A DNA stretch of 64,000 bases from an uncultured Corynebacterium sp. Its GTDB lineage: Bacteria; Actinomycetota; Actinomycetes; Mycobacteriales; Mycobacteriaceae. Shown here piece by piece: positions 9,430 to 17,261 of this stretch. Under the pieces are notes generated by a model, which had not been told where the DNA came from, searched no databases, and was given only the letters and a program-made list of their open reading frames with translations. A program made the position numbers and the translations under genes. The stretch lies in assembly GCA_943914465.1 (NCBI GenBank), contig CALUCD010000002.1:124001-188000 (forward strand), given 5' to 3'. Within the stretch, counting starts at the first letter, position 1. Every line of letters begins with the position of its first letter.

Positions 9430-10560
9430 TTAGCCCCGTGCTGCATTCCGACGCGCAGCGTACGCACCGGTGACAATAGCGAACAGCCCAATACAGATGA
9501 CTGCGACAGCCCCAATCACCCCGTTGCGCGACAGACTGCTTGAAGATTCCGCCGCGTTGGACACGGTGATGGATTTCGCAACTGGTGTGTCCGCGAACAC
9601 CTGCGGGCTGCCCGCTGTCGCCTCGTCTTTGGTCAGTGTGAACGGCTGCGGGGTGGCGTCAAGGATGTAGCCCTCAGGCGCATATGTCTGCACGAGGCAG
9701 TAGGTTTCGGCGATATCTTCGGAGCCGTTTTGCACATCGGTGATGTGCAGCCCGTTAACCACGGCGTAGCCTTCGCTACCGGTGGTGATGCCGGTGTGAA
9801 CGGTCTGCGCGTCCCCACGGCGCATGCAGGCGTTATCACCTTGACGTGGGCTGCGGTAGAGGTCGAAGGTCGCGTTTTTCAGCGGTGCGTTTTGGGGGCC
9901 GGTAGCGTCAATCCGCACAGCACCGAAGTAGCTCGTGGCGTCAACCTCGGGGGTTTCGAACTCGCGCGTGCGGTGGCCAGGCTCGTCGAGCATTTTTGTC
10001 TCACCGGTGGTGCGAGCAGCGTTGACAACCATGCCGTCATAGAACCCGCCCTGCGCGGCAATGGGGCGCACCTCGCCCGCGATGGTCGCAGTGAGCACAT
10101 CCCCGGGTCGCAGCGTGAGCGCGCGCGTTTCGCGCAAGGAGACGATCATGGAGGAGTTCGCGTCCCCTTCCCCTTCCGGCACGGCGCGCTCGAAGAGGTA
10201 ATCGCCCTCGGCGAGCAGTTCGCCGTTGAGGTGCAGCGCAGTCACGCGCATGCCAGACATTTCGTGGCTGTTGTACAAATCAACGATGCCGTAGCGGGTC
10301 AGGCTGCGCCCTGCGGGCAGTTCCGGAACGGTGGAGTTGATGGTGTAGGTCAGTGTCCGTGCCTCAGAGTTCGCACCGGCAGGGTGCTTGCCCGCGTCCT
10401 CGACGAGGACTTCGGTGTTGACGGCGGACTCATCCACATTGATGGTGCGGGATTTTGTGGGTTCAGCAGTGGCGGAGGTGGCGAGGATGCCTGCGGCGCT
10501 GGTGGTTGCTATACCAGCCGCGGCGATGAGCGTTGCGCAACGTTTCATGGCCAGAGCCAT
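9430..10560 (-). CDS. Degenerate truncated pilin paralogue (SpaA-type)
   Basis: The 376-residue protein aligns along its length with the cluster B pilin at 38729-40273 (shared 'GRTTGET/ARTTGET', 'GAVFDLY/NATFDLY', 'NGLHITDVQN'), but the first pilin domain, about 130 residues between signal peptide and 'NTE', is missing. The VYPK pilin-motif lysine is therefore gone. The E-box, YCLVETKAPKGY in the paralogue, is YCLVQTYAPEGY here, so the catalytic Glu is Gln. The sorting signal LPGTG is replaced by LSRNG before an intact hydrophobic segment and Arg-rich tail. Signal peptide (MALAMKRCATLIAAAG) and frame are intact, so a membrane-held exported product may still be made, but it should not polymerise or be sorted. 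No sortase is adjacent. Confidence 0.8.
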   Translation of the reverse strand: MALAMKRCATLIAAAGIATTSAAGILATSATAEPTKSRTINVDESAVNTEVLVEDAGKHPAGANSEARTLTYTINSTVPELPAGRSLTRYGIVDLYNSHEMSGMRVTALHLNGELLAEGDYLFERAVPEGEGDANSSMIVSLRETRALTLRPGDVLTATIAGEVRPIAAQGGFYDGMVVNAARTTGETKMLDEPGHRTREFETPEVDATSYFGAVRIDATGPQNAPLKNATFDLYRSPRQGDNACMRRGDAQTVHTGITTGSEGYAVVNGLHITDVQNGSEDIAETYCLVQTYAPEGYILDATPQPFTLTKDEATAGSPQVFADTPVAKSITVSNAAESSSSLSRNGVIGAVAVICIGLFAIVTGAYAARRNAARG

Positions 10561-11040
10561 TGGATTACCTTTCAGTCGGATTGCTCTTTCACGGCCGTCT
10601 GTGACGCTGATGCCAGCCGGATGTCATAAGATTATGATTATCTTTAATGACTGTCAAATCACTTCGTTCTATATGAATTATAGATCAGTTTTCTAAGGAT
10701 TTCCTTACGATGCTGAGCTTAGAACATCTCACTGGAGCGCAGTTCGCTTTTCGACGCTCCGCACCCCACCCATGCTCACCGAGCACCGCCTTCGCCCGAT
10801 ATGACGGGGTCTGATTAGTCGGCTGCCGAAGAAATCGAGGTAGATGGGGATGTAACCGCCTGAATCTGCCGGCTACATTCGCCGCCGGCTCCCTACACGC
10901 CTGGACTTTTATTACACGTGACAGGGAAAAGTGTAAAGGTAGCTGCCATCTCAGCAGGAGATATTTCCCATAAGTTACTTTATAATAATTTGTGAGTTAA
11001 CTGTACTCTCACTGTAAATAGTCTAAGCAGGAGATTCTTT
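10561..11040. other. Divergent intergenic region with candidate promoter
   Basis: No gene is visible in 480 bases that are AT-rich compared with the rest. Both flanking genes read outward, so both promoters should lie here. A TATAAT at 10981-10986 and the inverted repeat GTGAG-N11-CTCAC (10992-11012) precede the + strand gene, which has AGGAG in front of its ATG. The function of the inverted repeat is a guess (operator). Confidence 0.45.
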
Positions 11041-11880
11041 ATGAGAACCATTCATATTCCCGGGATCGGTAATACCGCGATCGGTACCGCCATTGGCCGC
11101 ATTGTCGGCGCTATCGCCAGTCTGATCACCCTCATTGGCGTCATCATCACCGCAATCACCGGCAGTTCTGACGGCACCAGCCCCACCACGGATGTGCCGA
11201 CCGCCAGCCCCACGACCACTCCGACCTCGACAACTGCGGCTGAACCCAGCACCACGGCTGCCACCACGTCCACTTCCTCCGCCAAGCCGACGAGTGCGAA
11301 GCCCAGCCCGCAACCGACGACGCCGACGTCTACACCAAGGCCAGCTCCTCCGACCCCGACTACTTCCACACCGCCGCGTTCTGAGGCAGCACCAACCCCA
11401 ACACGGCCGGCAGCTCCCACCACGTCAACGTCCAGGCGTGATGAATCCGACTACGGACCAGGTGAAGCCCGCTCATGGCGCGAGTGGTTCTCACTCGACT
11501 ACACCCAGATGCGACACAACGCAGGCCAGCTGGGGCGCAACATGGGTAAGTTCTTGCGCCAGGGCGGCGGCGTCCCCCTGGATGAACTCACCACCTTTGC
11601 CGGCGGACAAGCCGACTCATTCCGGGAAATCACCTTCAACGAATCAGGGCCCGATGCGGATTTGTACGCGTTCACCGAATACGTCGAAGAATCAGGTCCC
11701 GGGCCCACTGTTGTTCACGTCGAACGCATCAGCATTCCACTCGCAATGATCAGCGAGGACAACCCTTGGCTCTGGGGCGCGCTGAAAGCCCCGGATCACA
11801 AAGGTCTGAACTACGGGACCGCCGTACGCTTCGACGACAACTACTTCTACGTCTTCACCGCACTGCGGAAGGTGAGCTAG
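11041..11880 (+). CDS. Secreted or membrane-anchored protein of unknown function with Thr/Pro linker
   Basis: I do not recognise this 279-residue protein. An N-terminal Ile/Gly-rich hydrophobic stretch (about residues 5-42, with repeated 'GNTAIGTAIG') could be a signal anchor. It is followed by about 95 residues rich in Thr, Ser and Pro, typical of a wall-spanning linker, and a C-terminal globular part of about 130 residues starting near 'SWREWFSLDY' and ending 'FDDNYFYVFTALRKVS'. There is no sorting signal. A good AGGAG ribosome site precedes the ATG. A relic of its C-terminal part lies 400 bases downstream (12281-12355), so it was once duplicated. Confidence 0.75.
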   Translation: MRTIHIPGIGNTAIGTAIGRIVGAIASLITLIGVIITAITGSSDGTSPTTDVPTASPTTTPTSTTAAEPSTTAATTSTSSAKPTSAKPSPQPTTPTSTPRPAPPTPTTSTPPRSEAAPTPTRPAAPTTSTSRRDESDYGPGEARSWREWFSLDYTQMRHNAGQLGRNMGKFLRQGGGVPLDELTTFAGGQADSFREITFNESGPDADLYAFTEYVEESGPGPTVVHVERISIPLAMISEDNPWLWGALKAPDHKGLNYGTAVRFDDNYFYVFTALRKVS

Positions 11881-11901
11881 GCGTACCAGCTGGCTTGTTT
11901 G

Positions 11902-12132
11902 CTACACATATCTCTTTGCCTCGAACGCGAGTTCATTCTCTAGAGTGTCCGCGATGTCGAGGAGTGTGTTCCGCTCCTCCGTGAAAAACCTGTCCTGCAT
12001 GTATTCCCAGCCCGGAATGTCGTGGGTTTCGAGAGCGTCTACTTGCTCAAGGAACGCGGCAATCTCCCGAAGGTGGCGAGCCGCATCACGGGACTTCGAC
12101 GCAATTGACGGTGGGGAAATCTTGTCAGGCAT
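11902..12132 (-). CDS. Small protein of unknown function
   Basis: A 76-residue, charged, mainly helical protein ('DAARHLREIAAFLEQVDALE', 'ERNTLLDIADTLENELAFEA'). Composition and codon use look like a real gene, but the ribosome-binding site is weak. It converges on the preceding gene with a 21-base gap. I recognise no family. Confidence 0.5.
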   Translation of the reverse strand: MPDKISPPSIASKSRDAARHLREIAAFLEQVDALETHDIPGWEYMQDRFFTEERNTLLDIADTLENELAFEAKRYV

Positions 12133-12280
12133 GGGTCAACAATAGTCGCACTGTGTTTGCAAAGAGGAAGGCGCCATCCCTACAAGAACGCTGTCATGTT
12201 TTACACCTTCGGACACGCCAACAAACTCAATATCTCCCGCGTCGACGTCTCGAGATAGTGGATCTGTTATGGAATCGCTT

Positions 12281-12355
12281 CTCATTGACTTCGAACGCGT
12301 CAGCATCCGCCTAGTGATGATCAGCGGGGAAATCCCATGGATTTGGGGATTTTGA
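12281..12355 (+). pseudogene. Relic of the C-terminal part of the 11041 gene
   Basis: Reading from 12281 gives FERVSIRLVMISGEIPWIWG, then Phe and a stop. The intact protein upstream has VERISIPLAMISEDNPWLWG at the matching place. Neighbouring sequence shows no clear continuation. Confidence 0.7.
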
Positions 12356-12746
12356 TCCGACGTCTCCCGGCGATCAGGCCACCGACGGACAAACTTGGGC
12401 TGTTTTCAGATTGCGTGTCTGATTTCAGGTATCGCCTGCGGTGATGACTGTACTCGACGCCCTCATCTGCAGGCCGGCTCGGATTTAGTCACCGTTGCCT
12501 TTAACCGATGCGAGTCTGACTTGCTCAAGCTTCCGCCGATTCTCGTCCGACATCATGCTGGGATCTCCAATCACGGGACGATCCCGCTTAAAAAAATTCG
12601 AATGAACTACACCCCGATTGGATGATGAACCCTCCGTTTCCGAAGGCGGGGCTGTCCGAGTACTTCGGGTGGCTGGGATGCACAAACGCCCGGTGAACCA
12701 TTTCATCCAGGTAGGTTAAGAGCAAGCAGGCCCCTTCCTAAAGGCA

Positions 12747-12774
12747 CGAAACCCACACCTAAGTGCGGGTTTCG
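12747..12774. terminator. Hairpin in the decayed region
   Basis: CGAAACCC pairs with GGGTTTCG, with CAC/GTG extending the stem past one mismatch. No intact gene ends here, so it is probably a leftover of a lost gene. Confidence 0.4.
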
Positions 12775-12858
12775 GAGTTGTTGCCCGGAGGATTCTTGCA
12801 TCCGCTCACCTCTGGCTTACGAGGAAAACTCTACTCGGTCAGTTAACGGCAACCAGTG

Positions 12859-12975
12859 GCATGGTTCGCCGAGCGTGGTGTCGTCGTGAAACAAGTGCTC
12901 AGCGACAACGGGTCGTGCTGCCGAGCAAAGTTGCGGGAAACAACCTTGCTGCTCCCCGAGTCTTGCAGCGCGTGA
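12859..12975 (+). pseudogene. Fragment of an IS481-type transposase (integrase core)
   Basis: Thirty-eight codons read AWFAERGVVVKQVLSDNGSC and on to 'CRAKLRETT' before a stop. This matches the integrase-core region of IS481-family transposases around the second catalytic Asp (typically WFAERGV...VLTDNGSCYRS). The flanks are not recognisable and no terminal repeats were found. Confidence 0.7.
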
Positions 12976-13317
12976 ACGATCATAAGCGATGCGCAAACCG
13001 TAGCCTTAACTTAACTCCAGGTGCAGCGTGATCGCAGACTCCAACGCATACATTCGATCGAGGCGAAAGCTACCGATGTGGCGTTCGCACCTTCGTACTG
13101 AAACGGATCGTAGAAGCTCTGCCTAAGCTTTTGAGTCGTAGCTGAGACCAGTTTCATCCGCAGGAAGTCAGCGGAACGACCGTGACTGTACCGATGGATG
13201 ACCCTTCAGCCACCGCGTTTGCAGCGTTATTGCTCACGATTACGGCGGGGCGGCGTTTATTCGCCTCGGCTCCGACGGGCGGTTCGAAGTCTATTAACCA
13301 GATTTCATCTCGCAGCA

Positions 13318-13534
13318 TCAGTCAAGCCCGTCAGCGACCGTGGCGTCCCAGAGGTCGGAGCGTTCACCAAACTGCGGGTCGCTAAAACACGCTTCATATT
13401 CAGGAGAGTTGCTCGCTACGAAGCGCCTTGAGCGCTCTACGCGCGCCCGCAGACCGCGTACTCAACTTATGGCGCTCAACCAACTCATCTAGCAGCCGTA
13501 CTTCGTCCTCAGGAAGGCTAATACTGACTTTCAT
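13318..13534 (-). pseudogene. Frameshifted ribbon-helix-helix antitoxin-like gene
   Basis: From ATG at 13534 the frame reads MKVSISLPEDEVRLLDELVE and on to 'RRALKALRSEQLS', then stops at 13400: the RHH fold of a short antitoxin. One frame over, the sequence continues 'SPEYEACFSDPQFGERSDLW' and 'DATVADGLD' to a stop at 13318, which matches the acidic, toxin-binding tail expected after an RHH domain (tails ending in W-x-x-x-x-A-D-G-L are common). A single-base indel near 13400-13410 thus separates the DNA-binding part from the tail. The 44-residue N-terminal ORF could still be expressed. No toxin gene is adjacent. Confidence 0.65.
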
Positions 13535-13621
13535 ACCGCGATGCTACCGGGGGTGGCACTACCCTACGCTCAGCCCCAATGCGAGCCCAAAGGCCCACCC
13601 GTCAGACACCACCTCGCCGCA

Positions 13622-13735
13622 TCAGTCGAGCCAATCCGCGACCGCGACGTGCCAGATGGCGGATTTGTCGCCGAAATGGGCGTTGTTGAAACTCGCTTGA
13701 TATTCGGCCGTACGGCAGCGCATTCCGAAGTAATT
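13622..13735 (-). pseudogene. Second antitoxin-like C-terminal tail fragment
   Basis: The minus strand reads 'AEYQASFNNAHFGDKSAIW' then 'HVAVADWLD' and stop, alignable with the tail of the pseudogene 90 bases away ('PEYEACFSDPQFGERSDLW', 'DATVADGLD'). No RHH domain precedes it; it lies directly behind the stop of the 305-residue gene. Confidence 0.5.
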
Positions 13736-13752
13736 CGAAAGGTATCCGTGCG

Positions 13753-14670
13753 TTACCGGATTGGCTCAGACGACCAGGAGCGGATAGGACCGTCATGCAA
13801 GCCGCGGAACATCTGGAACTTCTCAATCGGGATTCGCTCGGGCGGATCATAATCTGGAGCCGCGACGGGTTGGCGGGACTGCTCATCGACGACTTGCGCG
13901 GGCGTCAACCGTACAAGGTACCCCTTCGACCCGTAAAAAGCATCGTCATAGGGGTTCACCCCCAACGGGGCAAGGATGTCTTCAACCTGCTGCTCTCCAA
14001 ACTGTGACCACATCACGTCCGCCTGCTCATCGGTGAACGTCTCCTCTGGAAACTCCGTCACCTCAGGAAGGCTGCCAAAGTCAAACCCGTAATCCAGAAA
14101 GGGCTCGGTCTGGCCTTGTATGAGCCTCATCCTTTCGTGGCGGTAGGCTACGAGGCGGCGTTCGAAGTAGCACGCAGTCATCCGATCAACTGGGCCCGAC
14201 GGTAAGGCATACATCGTGAACCCTATCCTTCCGTAGCTGAGGGTATGCAGGTACGGAAGGTCCGCTGTATCGACGCGCGGCTCGTGCTCGAGGCTAATGA
14301 AGTAAGGCACGCGGGGTGTGACCTGTCGCTCGCAGGCTAGGTCGAACGCGAAATCACCAATACGCGGCAACTTTGCCGCTTTGAAAAATGAGCAAGGTCC
14401 GAACACCGCCGTCCATTCGGAATTGGTCGGAACGAAAACAAATTGGGTGATGACATTCTGGGGCTTAATGAGTCCTGGCAGCTCGTGTCGCCCGGCGGAA
14501 ACCTCTTCGACATAAACGTTGCAAGCGACCTGAGACTCCCTGGTGTATAGGCTGTCGTATCCTGCGGCCCATTTACTGAATTCGCTCACTGCGGTCTCGA
14601 CGGGAAATCTCATCAGCCGCACGGCGTGAGATATCGGTGCGATGGATTCCTCAAAGTAATACCTGCTCAC
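13753..14670 (-). CDS. Unknown protein, distant paralogue of the next gene upstream
   Basis: A 305-residue soluble protein with GTG start, 2 bases after the stop of the 277-residue gene. I recognise no family. Its C-terminal part has 'VTEFPEETF' followed by 'LAPLGVNPYDDAFYGSKGYL', matching 'FTEWPEDEEF' and 'ARLFGLNPFDRDFYTGRATL' in the upstream neighbour, so the two probably share a domain. It has no signal peptide, membrane segment or visible catalytic motif. Tandem, tightly coupled, divergent paralogues behind a small ORF resemble immunity-gene arrays, but this is inference. Confidence 0.7.
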   Translation of the reverse strand: MSRYYFEESIAPISHAVRLMRFPVETAVSEFSKWAAGYDSLYTRESQVACNVYVEEVSAGRHELPGLIKPQNVITQFVFVPTNSEWTAVFGPCSFFKAAKLPRIGDFAFDLACERQVTPRVPYFISLEHEPRVDTADLPYLHTLSYGRIGFTMYALPSGPVDRMTACYFERRLVAYRHERMRLIQGQTEPFLDYGFDFGSLPEVTEFPEETFTDEQADVMWSQFGEQQVEDILAPLGVNPYDDAFYGSKGYLVRLTPAQVVDEQSRQPVAAPDYDPPERIPIEKFQMFRGLHDGPIRSWSSEPIR

Positions 14671-14672
14671 TT

Positions 14673-15506
14673 TTACCTACCCTCGTGGTTTGTATCCCAG
14701 GAATGCTCCGGGCGCTCGAAAAGTTTTGCCGGACCATACGACTCAGGCAGCGGATACCCGCTGTTAATGAGGGTCGCTCGACCGGTGTAGAAGTCCCGGT
14801 CGAACGGGTTTAGTCCGAATAGCCTTGCACAGTCAGCAAGATCTTCTGTAGTAAACCGCTTGCGCAAAGGGCCTTTTTGAGTCTTCAGTTTGGTCAGACC
14901 GGCGAAGTGGAATTCCTCATCTTCTGGCCACTCGGTGAAGGACTGAAATCGGGTTTCACCTTCACCAATACCTACGGAGTAGTACGTGCTTGAGCGTATC
15001 TCGGGCAAAGCCGGCCGCTTGCCAATGGCGGCTTCAAGGTCGTACGATTCGATGATGATGTTCTTGCTCCCTCTCCGATTTGAGAGCGCATCATCAATGT
15101 TGCGTTCATCAGGCTCGTCCACGATGAGCAGCTGGGTCATGTCGGGCCGGTAGGGAACACAGCCACTGACAGCTACCCCAGCGAGCCACCGCGGATAATC
15201 TTCGGGTCTATCAGTGATAACCCAAGCCCAATCGGGGTTCTTTGTCTCAATGACTGCAGCCCAGCGGCGGGGAATTTCTGGGTCACGCACGCCGAGACGC
15301 AAAGCATTGGGAAGGTCCTCAACCGTCGTATCAATTGGGTTATATTGCTGAGACCAGTAGCTATTCGCCTCGCCGTTGGCGGCGGGCAGCAGCCGGTCGC
15401 TGGCCACTTCGACCACGTAGTCATACGGCATCCGAAGAAACAGTTGATCGTACGAATACGGCGCAAACAAATAGTCAATATCTCGGCGAAGATATACGTT
15501 GGTCAT
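14673..15506 (-). CDS. Unknown protein of the same putative family
   Basis: A 277-residue soluble protein with ATG start 2 bases after the preceding stop. N-terminal part: 'RRDIDYLFAPYSYDQLFLRM'. C-terminal part: the shared motif L-N-P-[FY]-D-x-x-F-Y near residues 240-250. No recognised domain. It sits fourth in a run of genes separated by 2-base gaps or overlaps, which argues that it is expressed and functions with the others. Confidence 0.7.
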   Translation of the reverse strand: MTNVYLRRDIDYLFAPYSYDQLFLRMPYDYVVEVASDRLLPAANGEANSYWSQQYNPIDTTVEDLPNALRLGVRDPEIPRRWAAVIETKNPDWAWVITDRPEDYPRWLAGVAVSGCVPYRPDMTQLLIVDEPDERNIDDALSNRRGSKNIIIESYDLEAAIGKRPALPEIRSSTYYSVGIGEGETRFQSFTEWPEDEEFHFAGLTKLKTQKGPLRKRFTTEDLADCARLFGLNPFDRDFYTGRATLINSGYPLPESYGPAKLFERPEHSWDTNHEGR

Positions 15507-15508
15507 TT

Positions 15509-15823
15509 CTATTCTCCAGGTTGAGCGGGTGGCGGAGGGGGTACATAGTTCTCGATGTCGTCACGATTTTCTTCGATTACCTCCAGAAGCTTTGCTTCGC
15601 GGTGATTGTTAGGGTCTAGCGGACCCAGTGTGAGCAGCCATACCTCAGCTTCAGGGTCAGCATCGAGTTGTTGTTCAACGTGGCCAAGCCCTCGCGGCGA
15701 ACCCGGACTTTCTAACTCAGTCTTGATCGACTTTTGACCCGGCCGCACATCGTTCAAGTCTGGCCGTCCGCGGCTTGTGACTTGCAACTCCGCCGTTTCC
15801 GTGTGCGTGGTGCGCTGGTGCAA
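15509..15823 (-). CDS. Small unknown protein, possible remnant of a toxin C-terminal domain
   Basis: A 104-residue protein starting with TTG at 15823, two bases beyond the stop of the nucleotidyltransferase pseudogene. The core reads 'GRPDLNDVRPGQKSIKTELE' and 'EVWLLTLGPLDPNNHREAKL', ending in a proline run. The late 'SIKTE...' and 'AEVWLLTLG' elements loosely resemble the C-termini of nuclease toxins of contact-dependent or polymorphic systems, but the similarity is from memory and weak. The unusual start and short length make truncation of a larger gene possible. Confidence 0.55.
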   Translation of the reverse strand: MHQRTTHTETAELQVTSRGRPDLNDVRPGQKSIKTELESPGSPRGLGHVEQQLDADPEAEVWLLTLGPLDPNNHREAKLLEVIEENRDDIENYVPPPPPAQPGE

Positions 15824-15825
15824 GG

Positions 15826-16591
15826 TTAGCCGCGCTGCGATAAGCAGTGCTCGGTGAAGTCCAACATTTGGTACGTACGGCGGTTCACGTTCCCCGCCAG
15901 ACTATCTATAGTGACCCGCAGGCTAGAAGCGATTCGCTTGAGCTCTTTCCTGCGCAACTTCTGCAGTTCCGCTCTATCCCCACGCTCAAACAGTGTGATC
16001 AGGAAGTTTATATCCTCGAAATGACGCACTTTGTTCGCATCACCGGTGTTCAGGATTGCGGAACATTTTTCGTACAACGCCCCCACCAAGTCAGGGCGGG
16101 AAACAGCGACATTGAACTCACTGTCCACGCACACGTTTACCATTTCGGACCTATCAATGCCTAGCTGACCACCGCGAGTTGTCAGCAGACGCCCAATACC
16201 CGGAAACCCTTGCTCATTCGTATGCACGCCCAAACCAGACGGTGCCAACACATCAATCTGCGCCTTCACCCCCGGCTCGCCTTCAACTATGCGTTCCCAG
16301 CGATGGTCCTGGTTAGTCGGATTCGGCGGCAGTGGAACTTTGAACCCACACTCGGATAACGCTGGTCCGATCCTTGTTTTTGATTCGGGATAAGCACGGA
16401 TATCAAGGATGATGTCAATATCGGTCGTAGCCCGGGGGGAAGCGCGCGCCGCGCTCGACACCATGTAGTCGCACGAGCGTACCTCCTGCTAGCGACCATC
16501 CCGTCGGCATGATGCGGGCCAGATCGCGCAGTCCGAACCAAGATGCTTTCTCATTCGGAGTCGAGGTAGCCAACTCAATTTCGCTAGACAT
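15826..16591 (-). pseudogene. Nucleotidyltransferase (AbiEii-type toxin-like), frameshifted in a C6 run
   Basis: The gene starts at ATG 16591 (MSSEIELATSTPNEK), overlapping the stop of the upstream HTH gene by 8 bases. It reads through 'GWSLAGGTLVRLHGVERGAR', then loses frame at six C residues (minus strand, 16434-16439). In the next frame it goes on as 'RATTDIDIILDIRAYPESK' to the stop at 15826. Removing one C restores 'GARFPRATTDIDI', joining the GG-T-x-L and D-I-D-I motifs that bind nucleotide and metal in DNA-polymerase-beta-type nucleotidyltransferases. Paired with an HTH protein it resembles AbiE-like toxin-antitoxin systems. It could be truly dead, phase variable at the homopolymer, or a sequencing error. 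Confidence 0.75.
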
Positions 16592-17261
16592 ACTGAAAAT
16601 CCGATTCGACCTCCGCGAGGATTCGATTCGCCGCGTCAATGGATCGAGAGGCGCCGTCCCCTGCAAGATCAGTTAAAACGTGAAGTCGCCCGAGACGCGG
16701 TGGCATGACCTCTACTTTCCGCAGCGTCACATTTCTGCGGCGCAGCGGCGCCTCCTCGAGAAAATACTCAGCTATAACCGCTTCATAGTCGGCTGTCAGC
16801 ACGTAAACATCCACCGCATTCGATGCGATCGCCGCTAATGGGTGGGAGATTCCCGTAGGCATCACGCGGCTATCAGTTCGAAGCTCCGCCACGTCCTGCA
16901 CAGCAGCTTCGAAATGATGCACACTCATGCCTTTGCGCTGCGCATAAGCAACCGCCGTAGGCAACCCGCCCTCCAATATCCGTTCCGCGCGCTTTGTGCA
17001 CGCATACCGTTCAGCGGGTGTGAGCGCTTTGCCTCTCAAGTCCAACAGATCGGCTAACCGATCAAAAGACTCCGACGATAACCGGGGCCCCGACAGACTC
17101 GACTTAGGCACGGACGGTGGACCATCGGTGATCCGCCAAACGCCCGACACCTTCTCGGCGCGAATACTACCGGCCTCGATAAGAGCCCTTACTCTTCGTG
17201 GTGTCACCCCAAGAAGGTCGGCATACTCGCGGACCGAGTAATCTCGCCCAGAATTATCCAT
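16584..17261 (-). CDS. HTH protein, likely antitoxin/regulator of the nucleotidyltransferase
   Basis: A 225-residue protein whose first 50 residues form an excisionase/MerR-like helix-turn-helix ('YSVREYADLLGVTPRRVRAL', 'GSIRAEKVSGVWRI'). A helical middle and an alpha/beta C-terminal part ('ADYEAVIAEYFLEEAPLRRR', 'LRKVEVMPPRLGRLHVLTDL') follow. It overlaps the nucleotidyltransferase by 8 bases, so it is the first gene of the operon. By analogy with AbiEi-type proteins it probably represses the operon and neutralises the enzyme, though I see no true AbiEi domain. Confidence 0.75.
   Translation of the reverse strand: MDNSGRDYSVREYADLLGVTPRRVRALIEAGSIRAEKVSGVWRITDGPPSVPKSSLSGPRLSSESFDRLADLLDLRGKALTPAERYACTKRAERILEGGLPTAVAYAQRKGMSVHHFEAAVQDVAELRTDSRVMPTGISHPLAAIASNAVDVYVLTADYEAVIAEYFLEEAPLRRRNVTLRKVEVMPPRLGRLHVLTDLAGDGASRSIDAANRILAEVESDFQYV

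Larger units (their letters stand above)
12133..13317. other. Decayed region without intact genes
   Basis: Nearly 1.2 kb with no intact gene on either strand. It contains a fragment of the 11041 gene's 3' end, an IS481-type transposase scrap, and a hairpin near 12747-12774 (CGAAACCC...GGGTTTCG). The rest is unassigned and looks like eroded accessory DNA. Confidence 0.6.

Noticed and set aside
12485..12706. 73-codon minus-strand frame ending 'ENRRKLEQVRLASVKGNGD'
   Set aside because: The end looks protein-like, but the first part is low-quality sequence and there is no ribosome site; perhaps a relic, not a gene I can support.
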